Shown: positions 57,459-64,000 of the stretch, piece by piece
Position numbering within the stretch: the first letter of the stretch is position 1
How the letters are laid out: every line of letters begins with the position of its first letter
NCBI RefSeq assembly: GCF_000439085.1
Contig: NZ_KE392226.1
Location: 132,266-196,265, forward strand
Length of the DNA stretch: 64,000 nt
From: Leminorella grimontii ATCC 33999 = DSM 5078
GTDB lineage: Bacteria > Pseudomonadota > Gammaproteobacteria > Enterobacterales > Enterobacteriaceae
Direction: 5' to 3'
Made by a program: the position numbers and the translations under genes
The notes under the pieces: generated by a model
Seen by the model: the letters and a program-made list of their open reading frames with translations, nothing else
What the model was told of the DNA's origin: nothing
Database searches by the model: none

Positions 57459-58082
57459 TCAGGCGGCCTCTTCAGATTCAACGTTTGTGATGTCATAGAA
57501 CTGACCGTATGTCAGCTTTTGAAAGTTTTCAGGAACGGTTATTTTTCCGTGTCTCTTCTCGTTTTTGTTGTTTGGAATTGCAAACAGAAGGCAGTCATCA
57601 CGACCTGGATATTTGCCGCCATACGTCGTTAGCATCGCCAAGCCAAGACCTGAAGAACCACCAATGCCCGTTTTCATAACGTCATAATGCTCGATTATGT
57701 ATGCCTGCCACGATGGGAGGGTAGCCAGTTGTTTATTGCAATCAGCAATTGCAGCGTCGAGACTTTTATTAAACGCCCTACCTTCTTTCGAGTTTCCCTT
57801 TCCTCTGGCTAAGATCGCCGGTTTGCCGTCAATATATGACCGCAACTTTATTGTCATCGGCTGGGCGAACTTGAAATCAGCTGGCCAGATAAGATTGCGA
57901 ACGAAAGACCCTTTATCACCAAATCCAGTTGAATCAGTGTATCCGATGGCCTCAAATTTATTGCAAAGATCATTGATAACTGATTGACGCTTATCTGCAA
58001 TTTCGTCGTATTTGGCAATCATTGCCTTAACGTCCTCGCCCTCTACTTTGAAATAGTCATAGTGTTTACTTTGGTCAGACAT
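57459..58082 (-). CDS. Phage early protein, 207 aa (possibly DUF5420-like)
   Basis: Starts MSDQSKHYDYFKVEGEDVKA. A soluble globular protein with strand-rich middle (GSFVRNLIWPADFKF, TIKLRSYIDGKPAILARGKGN) and no membrane segment or catalytic motif that I recognise. It resembles the DUF5420 group of lambdoid prophage proteins, but that is from memory of the family's general appearance. Its start lies only about 15 nt after the T-run of the nearer of two tandem leftward terminators. Confidence 0.75.
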   Translation of the reverse strand: MSDQSKHYDYFKVEGEDVKAMIAKYDEIADKRQSVINDLCNKFEAIGYTDSTGFGDKGSFVRNLIWPADFKFAQPMTIKLRSYIDGKPAILARGKGNSKEGRAFNKSLDAAIADCNKQLATLPSWQAYIIEHYDVMKTGIGGSSGLGLAMLTTYGGKYPGRDDCLLFAIPNNKNEKRHGKITVPENFQKLTYGQFYDITNVESEEAA

Positions 58083-58096
58083 GGCATTTTCTCCAT

Positions 58097-58149
58097 TAAA
58101 AAACCCGCACTAGGCGGGCTCAGGTAAAAAGAAACCCGCTCAAGGCGGG
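58097..58149 (-). terminator. Two tandem leftward intrinsic terminators
   Basis: The first met by leftward transcription is CCCGC (58135-58139) / GCGGG (58145-58149) followed by T-rich TTTCTTTTT. The second is CCCGC (58104-58108) / GCGGG (58114-58118) followed by seven T. They lie directly upstream of the 207-aa gene, so int, xis and neighbours need read-through (N/Q-like antitermination) or a promoter between. Confidence 0.75.
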
Positions 58150-58260
58150 GTGTTCAGGCAACTAAACACTTTGTTTGATGGCCTCATTTTTTAATGATGC
58201 TTAACTTTATTTATTTTTGGGTAAAAATGGTCATTTAGATAATTTTGATGCGCTTTGTGG

Positions 58261-58288
58261 TTGCAATCTTCTTTCTTGTGTGTAAAAT
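58261..58288 (+). promoter_or_regulatory. Rightward promoter for the 58326 gene
   Basis: TTGCAA (58261-58266), 16-nt spacer, TAAAAT (58283-58288), about 35 nt upstream of the strong GAGGGGG ribosome site of the next gene. It drives transcription against the early operon. Confidence 0.55.
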
Positions 58289-58325
58289 TCAGAATAAAAG
58301 ATCGCCATCCATTGAGGGGGAAGAA

Positions 58326-58835
58326 ATGTCTGACACTGATATCACCAAAAGCAAGTTTGAAGAGTTCATTTTCAATCTCTCCGATGTCGATTTTACTAAC
58401 AAAGTCGGCATTAATAAGAAGACTGCTGACAATATCCGTCAATCTGCAAATAAAGTGATGGATATTATTCCAGATGATACCCCGGCGACTGAGTGGAATA
58501 TTGATGACATCGTTGAAAGCCTGCTTCTTATCGACGATATCTCCGACAGCGCCGTTAAGGGCTATAAAAGTAGGGTGAAGAGCGCAGTAAAAAAATTCAT
58601 CGCCTACTCTAACGGTAAACCTATCGGCTCAAAGCCTAGGGACGTAAAACCCAAGACGAAGCCAACAGAGCCTGAAGTTACCGCAGAACAGGTAAAAACC
58701 TTCGAGCTTCCCATTCCGTTGCGGTCTTCGCTGATTCTTAACATCGCCAATCTTCCGACGGATTTGACGGAGGAGGAGGCGGAAAGGGTTTGTCGTATTA
58801 TTAAGTCTTACGCTGTACCAGCTAGAGCGGAATAA
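58326..58835 (+). CDS. Phage protein resembling an isolated integrase core-binding domain
   Basis: 169 residues from ATG 58326 (GAGGGGGAAG upstream). The N-terminal 100 residues are helical, with a pattern like SAM-like core-binding domains of tyrosine recombinases (SAVKGYKSRVKSAVKKFIAYSNG), but no catalytic domain follows. A Pro/Lys linker (about 102-120) leads to a C-terminal segment FELPIPLRSSLILNIANLP then DLTEEEAERVCRIIKSYA, a short module seen at the end of many small bacterial proteins. It is the only long gene on the plus strand of this arm, with its own promoter and terminator, as expected for a lysogen-expressed cargo gene. Function unknown. Confidence 0.75.
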   Translation: MSDTDITKSKFEEFIFNLSDVDFTNKVGINKKTADNIRQSANKVMDIIPDDTPATEWNIDDIVESLLLIDDISDSAVKGYKSRVKSAVKKFIAYSNGKPIGSKPRDVKPKTKPTEPEVTAEQVKTFELPIPLRSSLILNIANLPTDLTEEEAERVCRIIKSYAVPARAE

Positions 58836-58839
58836 AACA

Positions 58840-58864
58840 AAAGCCCTGTTAGCAGCAGGGCTTT
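58840..58864 (+). terminator. Terminator after the 58326 gene
   Basis: AAAGCCCTG (58840-58848) / CAGGGCTTT (58856-58864), a perfect 9-bp stem with a 7-nt loop. It ends in TTTAT. Confidence 0.8.
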
Positions 58865-58870
58865 ATAGGG

Positions 58871-58893
58871 GGTAAACATTAGCAGTGTTTACC
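58871..58893. promoter_or_regulatory. Inverted repeat, possible operator
   Basis: GGTAAACA (58871-58878) / TGTTTACC (58886-58893) are perfect 8-bp arms with a 7-nt centre. The 23-bp palindrome size is typical of a dimeric repressor site. It lies between the terminator above and the 45-aa gene at 59014. Two small palindromes (GGTTAATCAACC, AACCGTGGTT) follow within 100 nt. Confidence 0.45.
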
Positions 58894-59013
58894 GTGTGTA
58901 TGGAGGTTAATCAACCGCTACACTTGAGAAGCAACGACTCAAGGATAGCGATTCTCCTAACAAAATGCAACCGTGGTTAACAGGGGCATTTAAACTAAAA
59001 GGAGACGACGCAT

Positions 59014-59151
59014 ATGATAGTTCATGACATGAATCGTGATGATTTTATCTATATTCACGATAAGCCTGTGTTTGTTCGCAGCTATTGCCGAGTTCGTAAT
59101 GATGAACTTGAATTTGTCTGTCAACATTACCGTTCTTATCCCAACCGCTGA
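59014..59151 (+). CDS. Small phage protein, 45 aa
   Basis: A very good ribosome site (AAAAGGAGA) 8 nt before ATG 59014 and an intrinsic terminator soon after the stop support a real gene. The product begins MIVHDMNRDDFIYIHDKPVF and ends RSYPNR, with two Cys and many aromatic residues. Family unknown. Plus strand, like the 58326 gene. Confidence 0.7.
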   Translation: MIVHDMNRDDFIYIHDKPVFVRSYCRVRNDELEFVCQHYRSYPNR

Positions 59152-59174
59152 TTTTGTATAATGCGGTGATATTC

Positions 59175-59202
59175 AAACCCGGTACAATGACCGGGTTTTT
59201 TA
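59175..59202 (+). terminator. Intrinsic terminator after the 45-aa gene
   Basis: AAACCCGGT (59175-59183) / ACCGGGTTT (59190-59198), a perfect 9-bp stem with a 6-nt loop, then TTTATTTTT. Confidence 0.88.
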
Positions 59203-59430
59203 TTTTTCCTTTGGCTCATACGGCAACTTGCCGAGCGTTCGGCCTTTTTCCCGATAGAACTCAAGGCGCTCTTTGAAGTAGTCGCGTAAGTGCTCAGGTA
59301 TGATTTTCTCGACGTCGCGAATGGACACAGGCATATCGTAGCGCTCTTTGTAAGCGACGCCGGACGCGTGGAGGCCTACGTCTACTTTTTCGCGCTGGTC
59401 AGGGGGTAGGTCGGCTAAATTGTGGCTCAT
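59200..59430 (-). CDS. Small phage early protein, 76 aa
   Basis: Starts MSHNLADLPPDQREKVDVGL with AGGAGAC upstream. Highly charged and helical (HLRDYFKERLEFYREKGRTLG), no membrane segment. Likely a conserved lambdoid early protein of unknown function. Confidence 0.78.
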   Translation of the reverse strand: MSHNLADLPPDQREKVDVGLHASGVAYKERYDMPVSIRDVEKIIPEHLRDYFKERLEFYREKGRTLGKLPYEPKEK

Positions 59431-59462
59431 AATGTCTCCTATGCGTTGGAGGAATTATAGCC

Positions 59463-59741
59463 TTATGCGGATTTCAGCGCTTCTTTTTCGGCGCGGGTGG
59501 CTAAGCGGTAAACGCCCATGCCTACATTAATGAGGATTGGCTTTTCTTTTCTCCACTTACTCACCGCATTAGCATAAAAGCGCTTTGATGGGTTGCCGTT
59601 CCATGAAGCTATGACGTATGTGTCACAAACTTCTTTGAAGGCTACTGGATGAACGCCAACGGTGCTAAGGGTTGTATTCCCCATTTTATATTTGCCGACT
59701 GACCAGACTTTATCGCCTGACTTTAGTGACGATATTTTCAC
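59463..59741 (-). CDS. Small phage early protein, 92 aa
   Basis: GTG start at 59741 with AGGAGG about 6 nt upstream. Basic, strand-rich (GDKVWSVGKYKMGNTTLSTV, YVIASWNGNPSKRFYA), possibly a small beta-barrel or DNA-associated protein, but no family recognised. Confidence 0.75.
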   Translation of the reverse strand: MKISSLKSGDKVWSVGKYKMGNTTLSTVGVHPVAFKEVCDTYVIASWNGNPSKRFYANAVSKWRKEKPILINVGMGVYRLATRAEKEALKSA

Positions 59742-59767
59742 GAATCCTCCTAATTTTTGGCAGTATA

Positions 59768-60013
59768 TTAGCTCGTTTCATGCATCATGAGGAAAACTAT
59801 CATTGCAGCGCGGAGCGGGTTTTCGTGTGAGGCTGCAAAATCCCAATCGCCGTGCTGTGCCGCCCACTTATTTCCAGTGTCGCCATGCTGCCCGTTGATA
59901 AAGACGAACCACCCTTTATGCCGTTCTCCAGGCTTCGCGTCGAGGTGGCCGAAGGTTTCATAGATGACCGCTACGGCCCGCCCTGCGTTAATTTGCTCTC
60001 CGATTTCGCGCAT
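59768..60013 (-). CDS. NinX/DUF2591-like phage protein
   Basis: ATG 60013 overlaps the upstream stop codon as TGATG; a GTG one codon earlier is less likely. 81 residues. The end, DWDFAASHENPLRAAMIVFLMM, resembles the conserved C-terminus of DUF2591 (P22 NinX) proteins, but the N-terminal part is shorter. Role unknown. Translationally coupled to the 228-aa gene. Confidence 0.65.
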   Translation of the reverse strand: MREIGEQINAGRAVAVIYETFGHLDAKPGERHKGWFVFINGQHGDTGNKWAAQHGDWDFAASHENPLRAAMIVFLMMHETS

Positions 60014-60699
60014 CACTCCCCCTTACTGATGCCAGCGGCGTTGTTTAACGGCGGAGCCAGTTCATAATCGCACTCCCTTGTTTTACGCCCGCGACGAACA
60101 ACCCTGATATCCACCTCTTTAGCTCGCTGCATGACGTATCCCCAGCGAATACTATCAACGCCTTCCGGCCATCCGTCCTCTGGGTCTACATCTCGGTTCC
60201 AGTCGATTTCATTTTGAGCGGCAGTTTTCGCTTCTTGTTCTGTGTCGTAGATTTCAAACCCAATTTCGTCACTGTACGCAAAGAACGATACCGGATCGGC
60301 GGACACCTGAGCCTCCAACTCATCAATGCGCTTGCTCATGCGGGCGCACTCTTCAAAGTTGCTAGTAGCTTTACGCTCCCATTCGTCTTTTTGAGCTGAT
60401 AGCTCACGAATGCGCTTGCCCGCCCCTGAGTTTGCCGACTCAAGTTCCTCGATTCTGTCCTGCTGCTGGTTTATGTGGTCGTCCTGTGCAGCGTTTGCTC
60501 GTTGCAACCTCTCCAGTTCGTCAAAGAGCGTCGAAATGATATTGATTTCGTCGTTGTTAATTAGCGCATCAAACTCGCTGTTGGCCCGATCCCATGCTTC
60601 CATCGCTTCAACGCTTGTTGGATTTTGGCGGTGGGCTTTGAGGGTTGCGCGATAATTCTCCGCCGCCGAGCGCAGTTCCTGTATGTTGATATCCGTCAT
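60013..60699 (-). CDS. Ead/Ea22-like phage protein with coiled coil
   Basis: 228 residues. A long helical coiled coil (about 55-130; ELERLQRANAAQDDHINQQQ, then RIEELESANSG) is followed by a C-terminal region PVSFFAYSDEIGFEIYDTEQEA typical of the Ea22/ead mosaic proteins of lambdoid early operons. These are highly variable between phages and of unknown function. It overlaps neighbours at both ends (ATGA and TGATG). Confidence 0.75.
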   Translation of the reverse strand: MTDINIQELRSAAENYRATLKAHRQNPTSVEAMEAWDRANSEFDALINNDEINIISTLFDELERLQRANAAQDDHINQQQDRIEELESANSGAGKRIRELSAQKDEWERKATSNFEECARMSKRIDELEAQVSADPVSFFAYSDEIGFEIYDTEQEAKTAAQNEIDWNRDVDPEDGWPEGVDSIRWGYVMQRAKEVDIRVVRRGRKTRECDYELAPPLNNAAGISKGE

Positions 60700-60899
60700 G
60701 GTCTATTCCTCGAAATTTTATGCGCTGGGGCGTAACATCTGGTTTTATCAGCGCTAATTCGCCATCCTGCATTTCTAGCCTGACGCATGCAGTCTGTGTG
60801 GTTTTTTCCGGCAAAATCTGCCTCGGCCTGCTGCCAACTTTCCGCTTTGCACGCATCACAGTCGCAATAAAAATCTGCGCTATACCCCTCAACAATCAT
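60696..60899 (-). CDS. Small cysteine-containing phage protein, 67 aa
   Basis: ATG 60899 with GAGGGTG upstream; it overlaps the previous gene by 11 nt and the next by ATGA. The reading MIVEGYSADFYCDCDACKAE, then HTDCMRQARNAGWR, with spaced Cys/His, suggests a small zinc-binding protein. No family named with confidence. Confidence 0.7.
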   Translation of the reverse strand: MIVEGYSADFYCDCDACKAESWQQAEADFAGKNHTDCMRQARNAGWRISADKTRCYAPAHKISRNRP

Positions 60900-61332
60900 T
60901 GTTGTCACCCTCAATTACGCACTGAATACCTGCCTGACGGCAGGCGGCTTGAATGGCTTCGATTACTTCGTCACGATAGCCTTGTTCCTCCCAGCTAACG
61001 GCTGTCGGCGGATTTAGCGTTATAGTCGGCGGGGCGACGTAGAGGGGTACGACACGATAATCTCCGCCGCCTTCGCATTGCATTTCATTCAGCTCATCGA
61101 CAACGCATTCAAGCTCACCTGCGGAAGAGCACACGCAAAATTCATCCATGTAGGGGGTTCCGTCTGGGGCGGAAATTCCGTACATGAACACGCGGCCAGC
61201 CGCCTCCCGCCACTGCTGAAGCTCGCGGGACATGAGGGCCATAGCTAAAAATGCGTCCATTCCCCCGTCCGGCTCTGCAATCGGGAATTCGCGAACGATT
61301 TCTGTTAATTGCTCGTCAGTTAGTCTATTCAT
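60889..61332 (-). CDS. Phage early protein, 147 aa (Ead/Ea22-like)
   Basis: ATG 61332 (MNRLTDEQLTEIVREFPIAE) overlaps the stop of the upstream gene. The MNRLTDEQL opening and the VVPLYVAPP motif near residue 98 are common to Ead/Ea22-like and related lambdoid proteins. The C-terminal AIQAACRQAGIQCVIEGDNN may be a separate short domain. Function unknown. Confidence 0.72.
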   Translation of the reverse strand: MNRLTDEQLTEIVREFPIAEPDGGMDAFLAMALMSRELQQWREAAGRVFMYGISAPDGTPYMDEFCVCSSAGELECVVDELNEMQCEGGGDYRVVPLYVAPPTITLNPPTAVSWEEQGYRDEVIEAIQAACRQAGIQCVIEGDNNDC

Positions 61333-61528
61333 CGGATGCCCCACTAATTAAAAATTCGCAGTTGTTTCTATGCTCATCACAAGACCACAGGCGCTCGTCG
61401 TCACCGCGAAAACAATTAACCTGAATTTCAATTAGGTACTTTGCAACCACCCCGCACCGGCATTTTGCGCTGGTGTTTTTACTCCTCGGTATGATTTTTG
61501 AAACTCGCGGATATCGTTTATTACTCAT
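61325..61528 (-). CDS. Small basic phage protein, possible zinc ribbon
   Basis: 67 residues starting MSNKRYPRVSKIIPRSKN. Cysteines in KCRCGVVAKY and CDEHRNNC could form one zinc site. It overlaps the 147-aa gene by 8 nt. Family not identified. Confidence 0.68.
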   Translation of the reverse strand: MSNKRYPRVSKIIPRSKNTSAKCRCGVVAKYLIEIQVNCFRGDDERLWSCDEHRNNCEFLISGASDE

Positions 61529-61531
61529 CTG

Positions 61532-61744
61532 TTACTCTCCCGCCTGGCCTTTTTTGCCGTTCAGCTCTTCGATGATTTTCATGATGAAAGGAACCGTCCC
61601 GCACCTCGGCAGAATGTAATCAAGCCCGTCTATCGTTACGTGCTTTGATTTAGATAGTAGGCCCGCGAGTTGCTTTGCTTTCTTCGCGTCAAATTTCGGA
61701 GCTGCGGGTTTGGGTTTTATTAGACGGCTAAATTCATTGACCAT
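61532..61744 (-). CDS. Small phage protein, 70 aa
   Basis: Starts MVNEFSRLIKPKPAAPKFDA immediately after the TAA of the upstream gene. Lysine-rich N-terminus, then a DGLDYILPRCGTVPFIMKII block. No known family. Confidence 0.68.
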   Translation of the reverse strand: MVNEFSRLIKPKPAAPKFDAKKAKQLAGLLSKSKHVTIDGLDYILPRCGTVPFIMKIIEELNGKKGQAGE

Positions 61745-61996
61745 TTAGTCACCGTTCCAGCGTCTATTTTCTGGATAGACGTCCTCTGGGTTAATTTTGC
61801 TTTGCCAGTCTTCATCGTTGCTCTTGATGACAACTGGCTTGATGTTCGATTTATGCGCTTCTACTCGTTTAGCCATTCGCTCTATCGATTCTTCGATATA
61901 GTCAAATTGACCGGGCAATTTCTCCCCAGCTTTCTGGGCATAGAAACACTTCGCGAATTCATCAGCGAATGCGCGAATATCTTCACGTTTAATCAT
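61745..61996 (-). CDS. Small phage protein, 83 aa
   Basis: Starts MIKREDIRAFADEFAKCFYA. Acidic and helical, with a tail NPEDVYPENRRWNGD. Lies between ssb and the 70-aa gene in the leftward operon. Function unknown. Confidence 0.68.
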   Translation of the reverse strand: MIKREDIRAFADEFAKCFYAQKAGEKLPGQFDYIEESIERMAKRVEAHKSNIKPVVIKSNDEDWQSKINPEDVYPENRRWNGD

Positions 61997-62025
61997 GTTT
62001 TTGCCTTTGGCTGGGGAGGTAAGCG

Positions 62026-62442
62026 TCAGAAAGGGATATCGTCGTCAAAGTCCATTGGTGGGATATTTTCAGACGCATATTTTGATGGTGGTTCTTGTTG
62101 AGTTTTATTTTGCGCTGATTCGTTTGTGCTTTTTTCTATAAACCCAAGTCTGGCGTTTAATAACTCCAAAGTTACAAGTTGACCGCTTTTCCCTTCAAAG
62201 GTATTAATTTTGATGTTATCGCCAAAAACCTCAACAATGGCTCCAGCAGTTAGTACGGCGCGATAGTAGTCTGCCTGATTACCTTCCTTGGCAAAAACTA
62301 CGGCTTGGTAGTTGGTGTATTTGTTTTCTTGAGACTTCCTGTCGTAATACCGGACCCCGCCACGAATGCCAAACCCAATAGATTCTCCAGCTGTGAACTC
62401 TCTTGCTGGGTGTTGTAATTTGATGGTGATAGAGTGTGCCAT
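62026..62442 (-). CDS. ssb: Phage single-stranded DNA-binding protein
   Basis: 138 residues. The N-terminal 100 residues look like an OB fold (strand-rich, YQAVVFAKEGNQADYY, AGAIVEVFGDNIKINTFEG), followed by a Gln/Ser/Asn-rich linker and the acidic tip DFDDDIPF. That tip is the hallmark by which SSB recruits partner enzymes. It overlaps the recombinase gene by one base (TAATG), indicating a joint role. Confidence 0.82.
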   Translation of the reverse strand: MAHSITIKLQHPAREFTAGESIGFGIRGGVRYYDRKSQENKYTNYQAVVFAKEGNQADYYRAVLTAGAIVEVFGDNIKINTFEGKSGQLVTLELLNARLGFIEKSTNESAQNKTQQEPPSKYASENIPPMDFDDDIPF

Positions 62443-63305
62443 TATTCTGCGTTCTCCATTTCTGCTTTTCTGATGTCATAGACATCTTTCGCTTTTGCCT
62501 GAAATTCTGTTCCTCTTAGCGATTTCCATGCTTCTTCGAATGCAGATTTAAGCTCAACTAGTGATGTCGCTTTCTCAGCCTGTTCTGTAAATAGCTTTAA
62601 GGATTCTTCGTGCGGGTTCACTCCAGACTCAAGCCATTCAAGAAGGGCTTTACCCGTATCTTCATTCAGAATTACTGGATCTGCATTTGAGAATAATTTC
62701 GTCCGGTCTTTAGTGGCATTGGCATAATGGTTCTCGTGAGTAAGGTCAAGAACCGTGGTGAATTCGTACTCAACCCCATCGCGTTGCTCTGACTTCATTC
62801 CCAACTTTGCAACCTTTTTACGACCGTTTTCTTCCACTTGTGCAGTTTCTGTTTTACTGCGCATGGTTGCGATGATATGCATTGGAGAACGCAAAATTGC
62901 ATCAAGGAATAGCCGGTGGCGAGGATTAATTTCACTCCATGCTGACCATGAATTACCTTTGAACTTCGTTTTTGCGATAGTATCAACAAGCTCAAGACAA
63001 CCGCCGACACCGCCCCATTCATGGGTTATGCTGTCAATAATTAATGAGTCGTACCCAGCTTTTTCAGCTGTGTTAATCGCTTCAATAAATCGTTCTGGAG
63101 TGAATGGCGGTTCAAGTTCAAGAACGTCAAACTCACAAATATCAGAATAAAGCGATGCGCTGCCTTTCTCGGTGTCGATAACGGCAATCTTTCCGCCGAT
63201 GCCTTTAGCCACCAGTAGAGCGCTATATGTTTTTCCTGAGCCACTTGGACCAGTAAGTGCCAGCCGTAGCTTGGCTTTCTTTCTCATAGCCTTTTCAAAT
63301 TTCAT
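62442..63305 (-). CDS. RecA-like AAA ATPase, Sak4-type phage recombinase
   Basis: 287 residues, a single RecA/RAD51-like core: Walker A GPSGSGKT (19-26), VIDTEKGSA, Walker B DSLIIDSI (86-93), then a sensor-like IIATMRSK. The C-terminal 60 residues are helical. The family (AAA_24/Sak4) promotes single-strand annealing or strand exchange in phages, and works with a phage SSB, encoded next to it here. It takes the place of lambda Red beta/exo. AAGGAAAT precedes the ATG. No partner exonuclease gene was seen in the window. Confidence 0.85.
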   Translation of the reverse strand: MKFEKAMRKKAKLRLALTGPSGSGKTYSALLVAKGIGGKIAVIDTEKGSASLYSDICEFDVLELEPPFTPERFIEAINTAEKAGYDSLIIDSITHEWGGVGGCLELVDTIAKTKFKGNSWSAWSEINPRHRLFLDAILRSPMHIIATMRSKTETAQVEENGRKKVAKLGMKSEQRDGVEYEFTTVLDLTHENHYANATKDRTKLFSNADPVILNEDTGKALLEWLESGVNPHEESLKLFTEQAEKATSLVELKSAFEEAWKSLRGTEFQAKAKDVYDIRKAEMENAE

Positions 63306-63319
63306 CGTTATTTCCTTTG

Positions 63320-63514
63320 TTAAAATGGCTCTTTGCCGTCGGGGATAAAGTACTGGAGGCTCAGCCTAGCTATAGCTGCTTGATTTAGAGCTATAGCCGC
63401 TTCTCTGGCATAACCCGCAGCGCGGCACTCGCGAGACATCGCTATGTTGTAGCTATGCCATATCATGGTCGCTTTGCGGGTTTTTGGTATTCGCGGGTAT
63501 TGATATCCCTTCAT
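63320..63514 (-). CDS. Small phage protein, 64 aa
   Basis: Starts MKGYQYPRIPKTRKATMIWH and overlaps the upstream gene by ATGA (63511-63514). Alanine-rich helices (AGYAREAAIALNQAAIARLS) and a FIPDGKEPF end. A short conserved lambdoid early-gene type of unknown function. Confidence 0.68.
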   Translation of the reverse strand: MKGYQYPRIPKTRKATMIWHSYNIAMSRECRAAGYAREAAIALNQAAIARLSLQYFIPDGKEPF

Positions 63515-63687
63515 ACAGCCTCCGCAGCGCTCAGCGCGATTATCAGGAACATCGTAAACAGCAGGGCGCTAACTACATCAGCCGCCCAACGAAGCGCCGC
63601 AGAAAAGCCGCGACGGTCGTTTTTGAATTCACGCGAATGCCCGCAGACAAAGGCGTGTATATCGTTTCCTCTAGGGACTATTCGCAT
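63511..63687 (-). CDS. Small phage membrane protein, 58 aa
   Basis: ATG 63687 with GGAGG upstream. The protein reads MRIVPRGNDIHAFVCGHSRE, then a basic stretch and one C-terminal hydrophobic helix (VVSALLFTMFLIIALSAAEA). Possibly a membrane-associated early protein. Coupled to the next gene by ATGA. Confidence 0.65.
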   Translation of the reverse strand: MRIVPRGNDIHAFVCGHSREFKNDRRGFSAALRWAADVVSALLFTMFLIIALSAAEAV

Positions 63688-63732
63688 GATTCCTCCGAAT
63701 TTCAGATGTAAAAAACCACCGGTTGGTGGCTG

Positions 63733-64000
63733 TTAGTCGGCCTTAACTTCTGCTAGCCGCATTTTGATGATTGGTATCAGTGCTCTGTAGATTTCTCCAT
63801 CTACACTATCGCCGTGTCGGCGATTAACCGCTTCAATGAACTCTTCAGTCGTTCCAGAAAAGCAGCCTCGGCGAACTAAGATTGAATTGTCTTTTTGCCG
63901 GAATGCAGTTAAAAATCCATTTTCTGAGCCGATTGGGCCGATAGTGATCCAATGCGCATTGCCGTACACCTGCGCATCGCCGGACACCCACGCATTGCCG
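63733..64000 (-). CDS. Hexapeptide-repeat phage protein (partial, 5' end outside)
   Basis: The frame continues past the window edge: the visible N-terminal part reads GNAWVSGDAQVYGNAHW, short Gly-Asn/Asp-Ala repeats like a left-handed beta-helix. A globular tail follows (ITIGPIGSENGFLTAFRQKD, then RRGCFSGTTEEFIEAV). The GTG at 63987 is internal, not the true start. Such repeat proteins with this tail occur in lambdoid early regions; function unknown. Confidence 0.7.
   Translation of the reverse strand, partial: GNAWVSGDAQVYGNAHWITIGPIGSENGFLTAFRQKDNSILVRRGCFSGTTEEFIEAVNRRHGDSVDGEIYRALIPIIKMRLAEVKAD

Larger units (their letters stand above)
55691..64000. mobile_element. Lambda-like prophage, left arm (continues beyond window)
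   Basis: It begins at int next to the accD stub and contains int, xis, a series of short overlapping early genes transcribed leftward, an SSB and a RecA-like recombinase, the layout of the left (pL) operon of lambdoid phages. Repressor, replication, lysis and structural genes are not reached. The right end is outside the window, so completeness cannot be judged. Confidence 0.88.

Noticed and set aside
60608..60895. 95-codon minus frame in the prophage
   Set aside because: It overlaps two coupled genes in another frame (60696-60899 and 60013-60699), each with better start signals; the product is a basic, proline-rich shadow.
63484..63711. 75-codon plus frame near the right edge
   Set aside because: The opposite strand holds two ATGA-coupled small genes (63320-63514 and 63511-63687) with ribosome sites, fitting the leftward operon.
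1..64000. CRISPR array, tRNA or rRNA genes, insertion sequences
   Set aside because: No regularly spaced repeats with unique spacers, no tRNA cloverleaf signals, no rRNA-like blocks and no transposase frames were noticed by reading; a dedicated scan was not possible.

Overview
This window is chromosomal DNA from a member of the Enterobacterales. The backbone genes (thiI, yajL, yajQ, ampG, yajG, bolA, tig, clpP, clpX, lon, hupB, ppiD, ybaV, queC, pdxB, usg, truA, dedA) have lengths, active-site positions and order very close to Escherichia coli. The genus cannot be fixed from the sequence alone. An L-arabinose-using enteric outside the E. coli/Salmonella group, for example in Budviciaceae, Yersiniaceae or a relative, is a reasonable guess.

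Layout. (1) 1-1740: tail of an unknown gene, then thiI. (2) 1.9-10 kb: an accessory block between thiI and yajL, with five small AT-rich genes of unknown function, a Tat-exported amidohydrolase, a Ner-like regulator with a partner gene behind a strongly structured leader, a secreted TAP-type hydrolase, and the periplasmic phosphatase agp. (3) 10-11.3 kb: yajL and yajQ, divergent. (4) 11.3-31.3 kb: a carbon-uptake block sitting where E. coli carries yajR-cyoABCDE. It holds a frameshifted secreted-protein gene, a tripartite tricarboxylate transporter (tctBAC), a CUT2-type sugar ABC operon, a complete arabinose locus (araFGH-araC divergent from araBAD) and a YwqK-like lipoprotein. (5) 31.3-37.9 kb: ampG/yajG, bolA, tig, clpP, clpX. 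(6) 38-45 kb: two tandem paralogous autotransporter genes inserted between clpX and lon. (7) 45-51.4 kb: lon, hupB, ppiD, ybaV, queC. (8) 51.6-55.5 kb: pdxB-usg-truA-dedA, which in E. coli lies far from queC; a palindromic repeat sits at the junction. (9) 55.7-64 kb: left arm of a lambda-like prophage, apparently integrated into the first codons of accD, with int, xis, many short overlapping early genes, and an SSB plus a RecA-like (Sak4-type) recombinase. The prophage runs off the right edge.

How the parts work together. The arabinose locus is self-contained. AraFGH imports the sugar and AraA, AraB and AraD convert it to D-xylulose-5-phosphate. The divergent region holds a CRP-like site and two AraC-type half-sites in the expected phase. 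The araD gene is separated from araA by an unusually long, hairpin-rich insertion whose right-hand module is repeated 14 kb away behind tctC. The Clp/Lon/trigger-factor/PpiD cluster is the usual protein-quality-control neighbourhood, and lon keeps a heat-shock-type promoter directly behind the inserted autotransporters. The prophage early operon is transcribed leftward and is translationally coupled through ATGA/TGATG overlaps.

No rRNA, tRNA, CRISPR array or complete insertion sequence was recognised. The least-explained signals are the modular intergenic repeat, the duplicated autotransporters with conserved 300-nt leaders, the pseudoknot-like leader near 6.75 kb, and the accD insertion.
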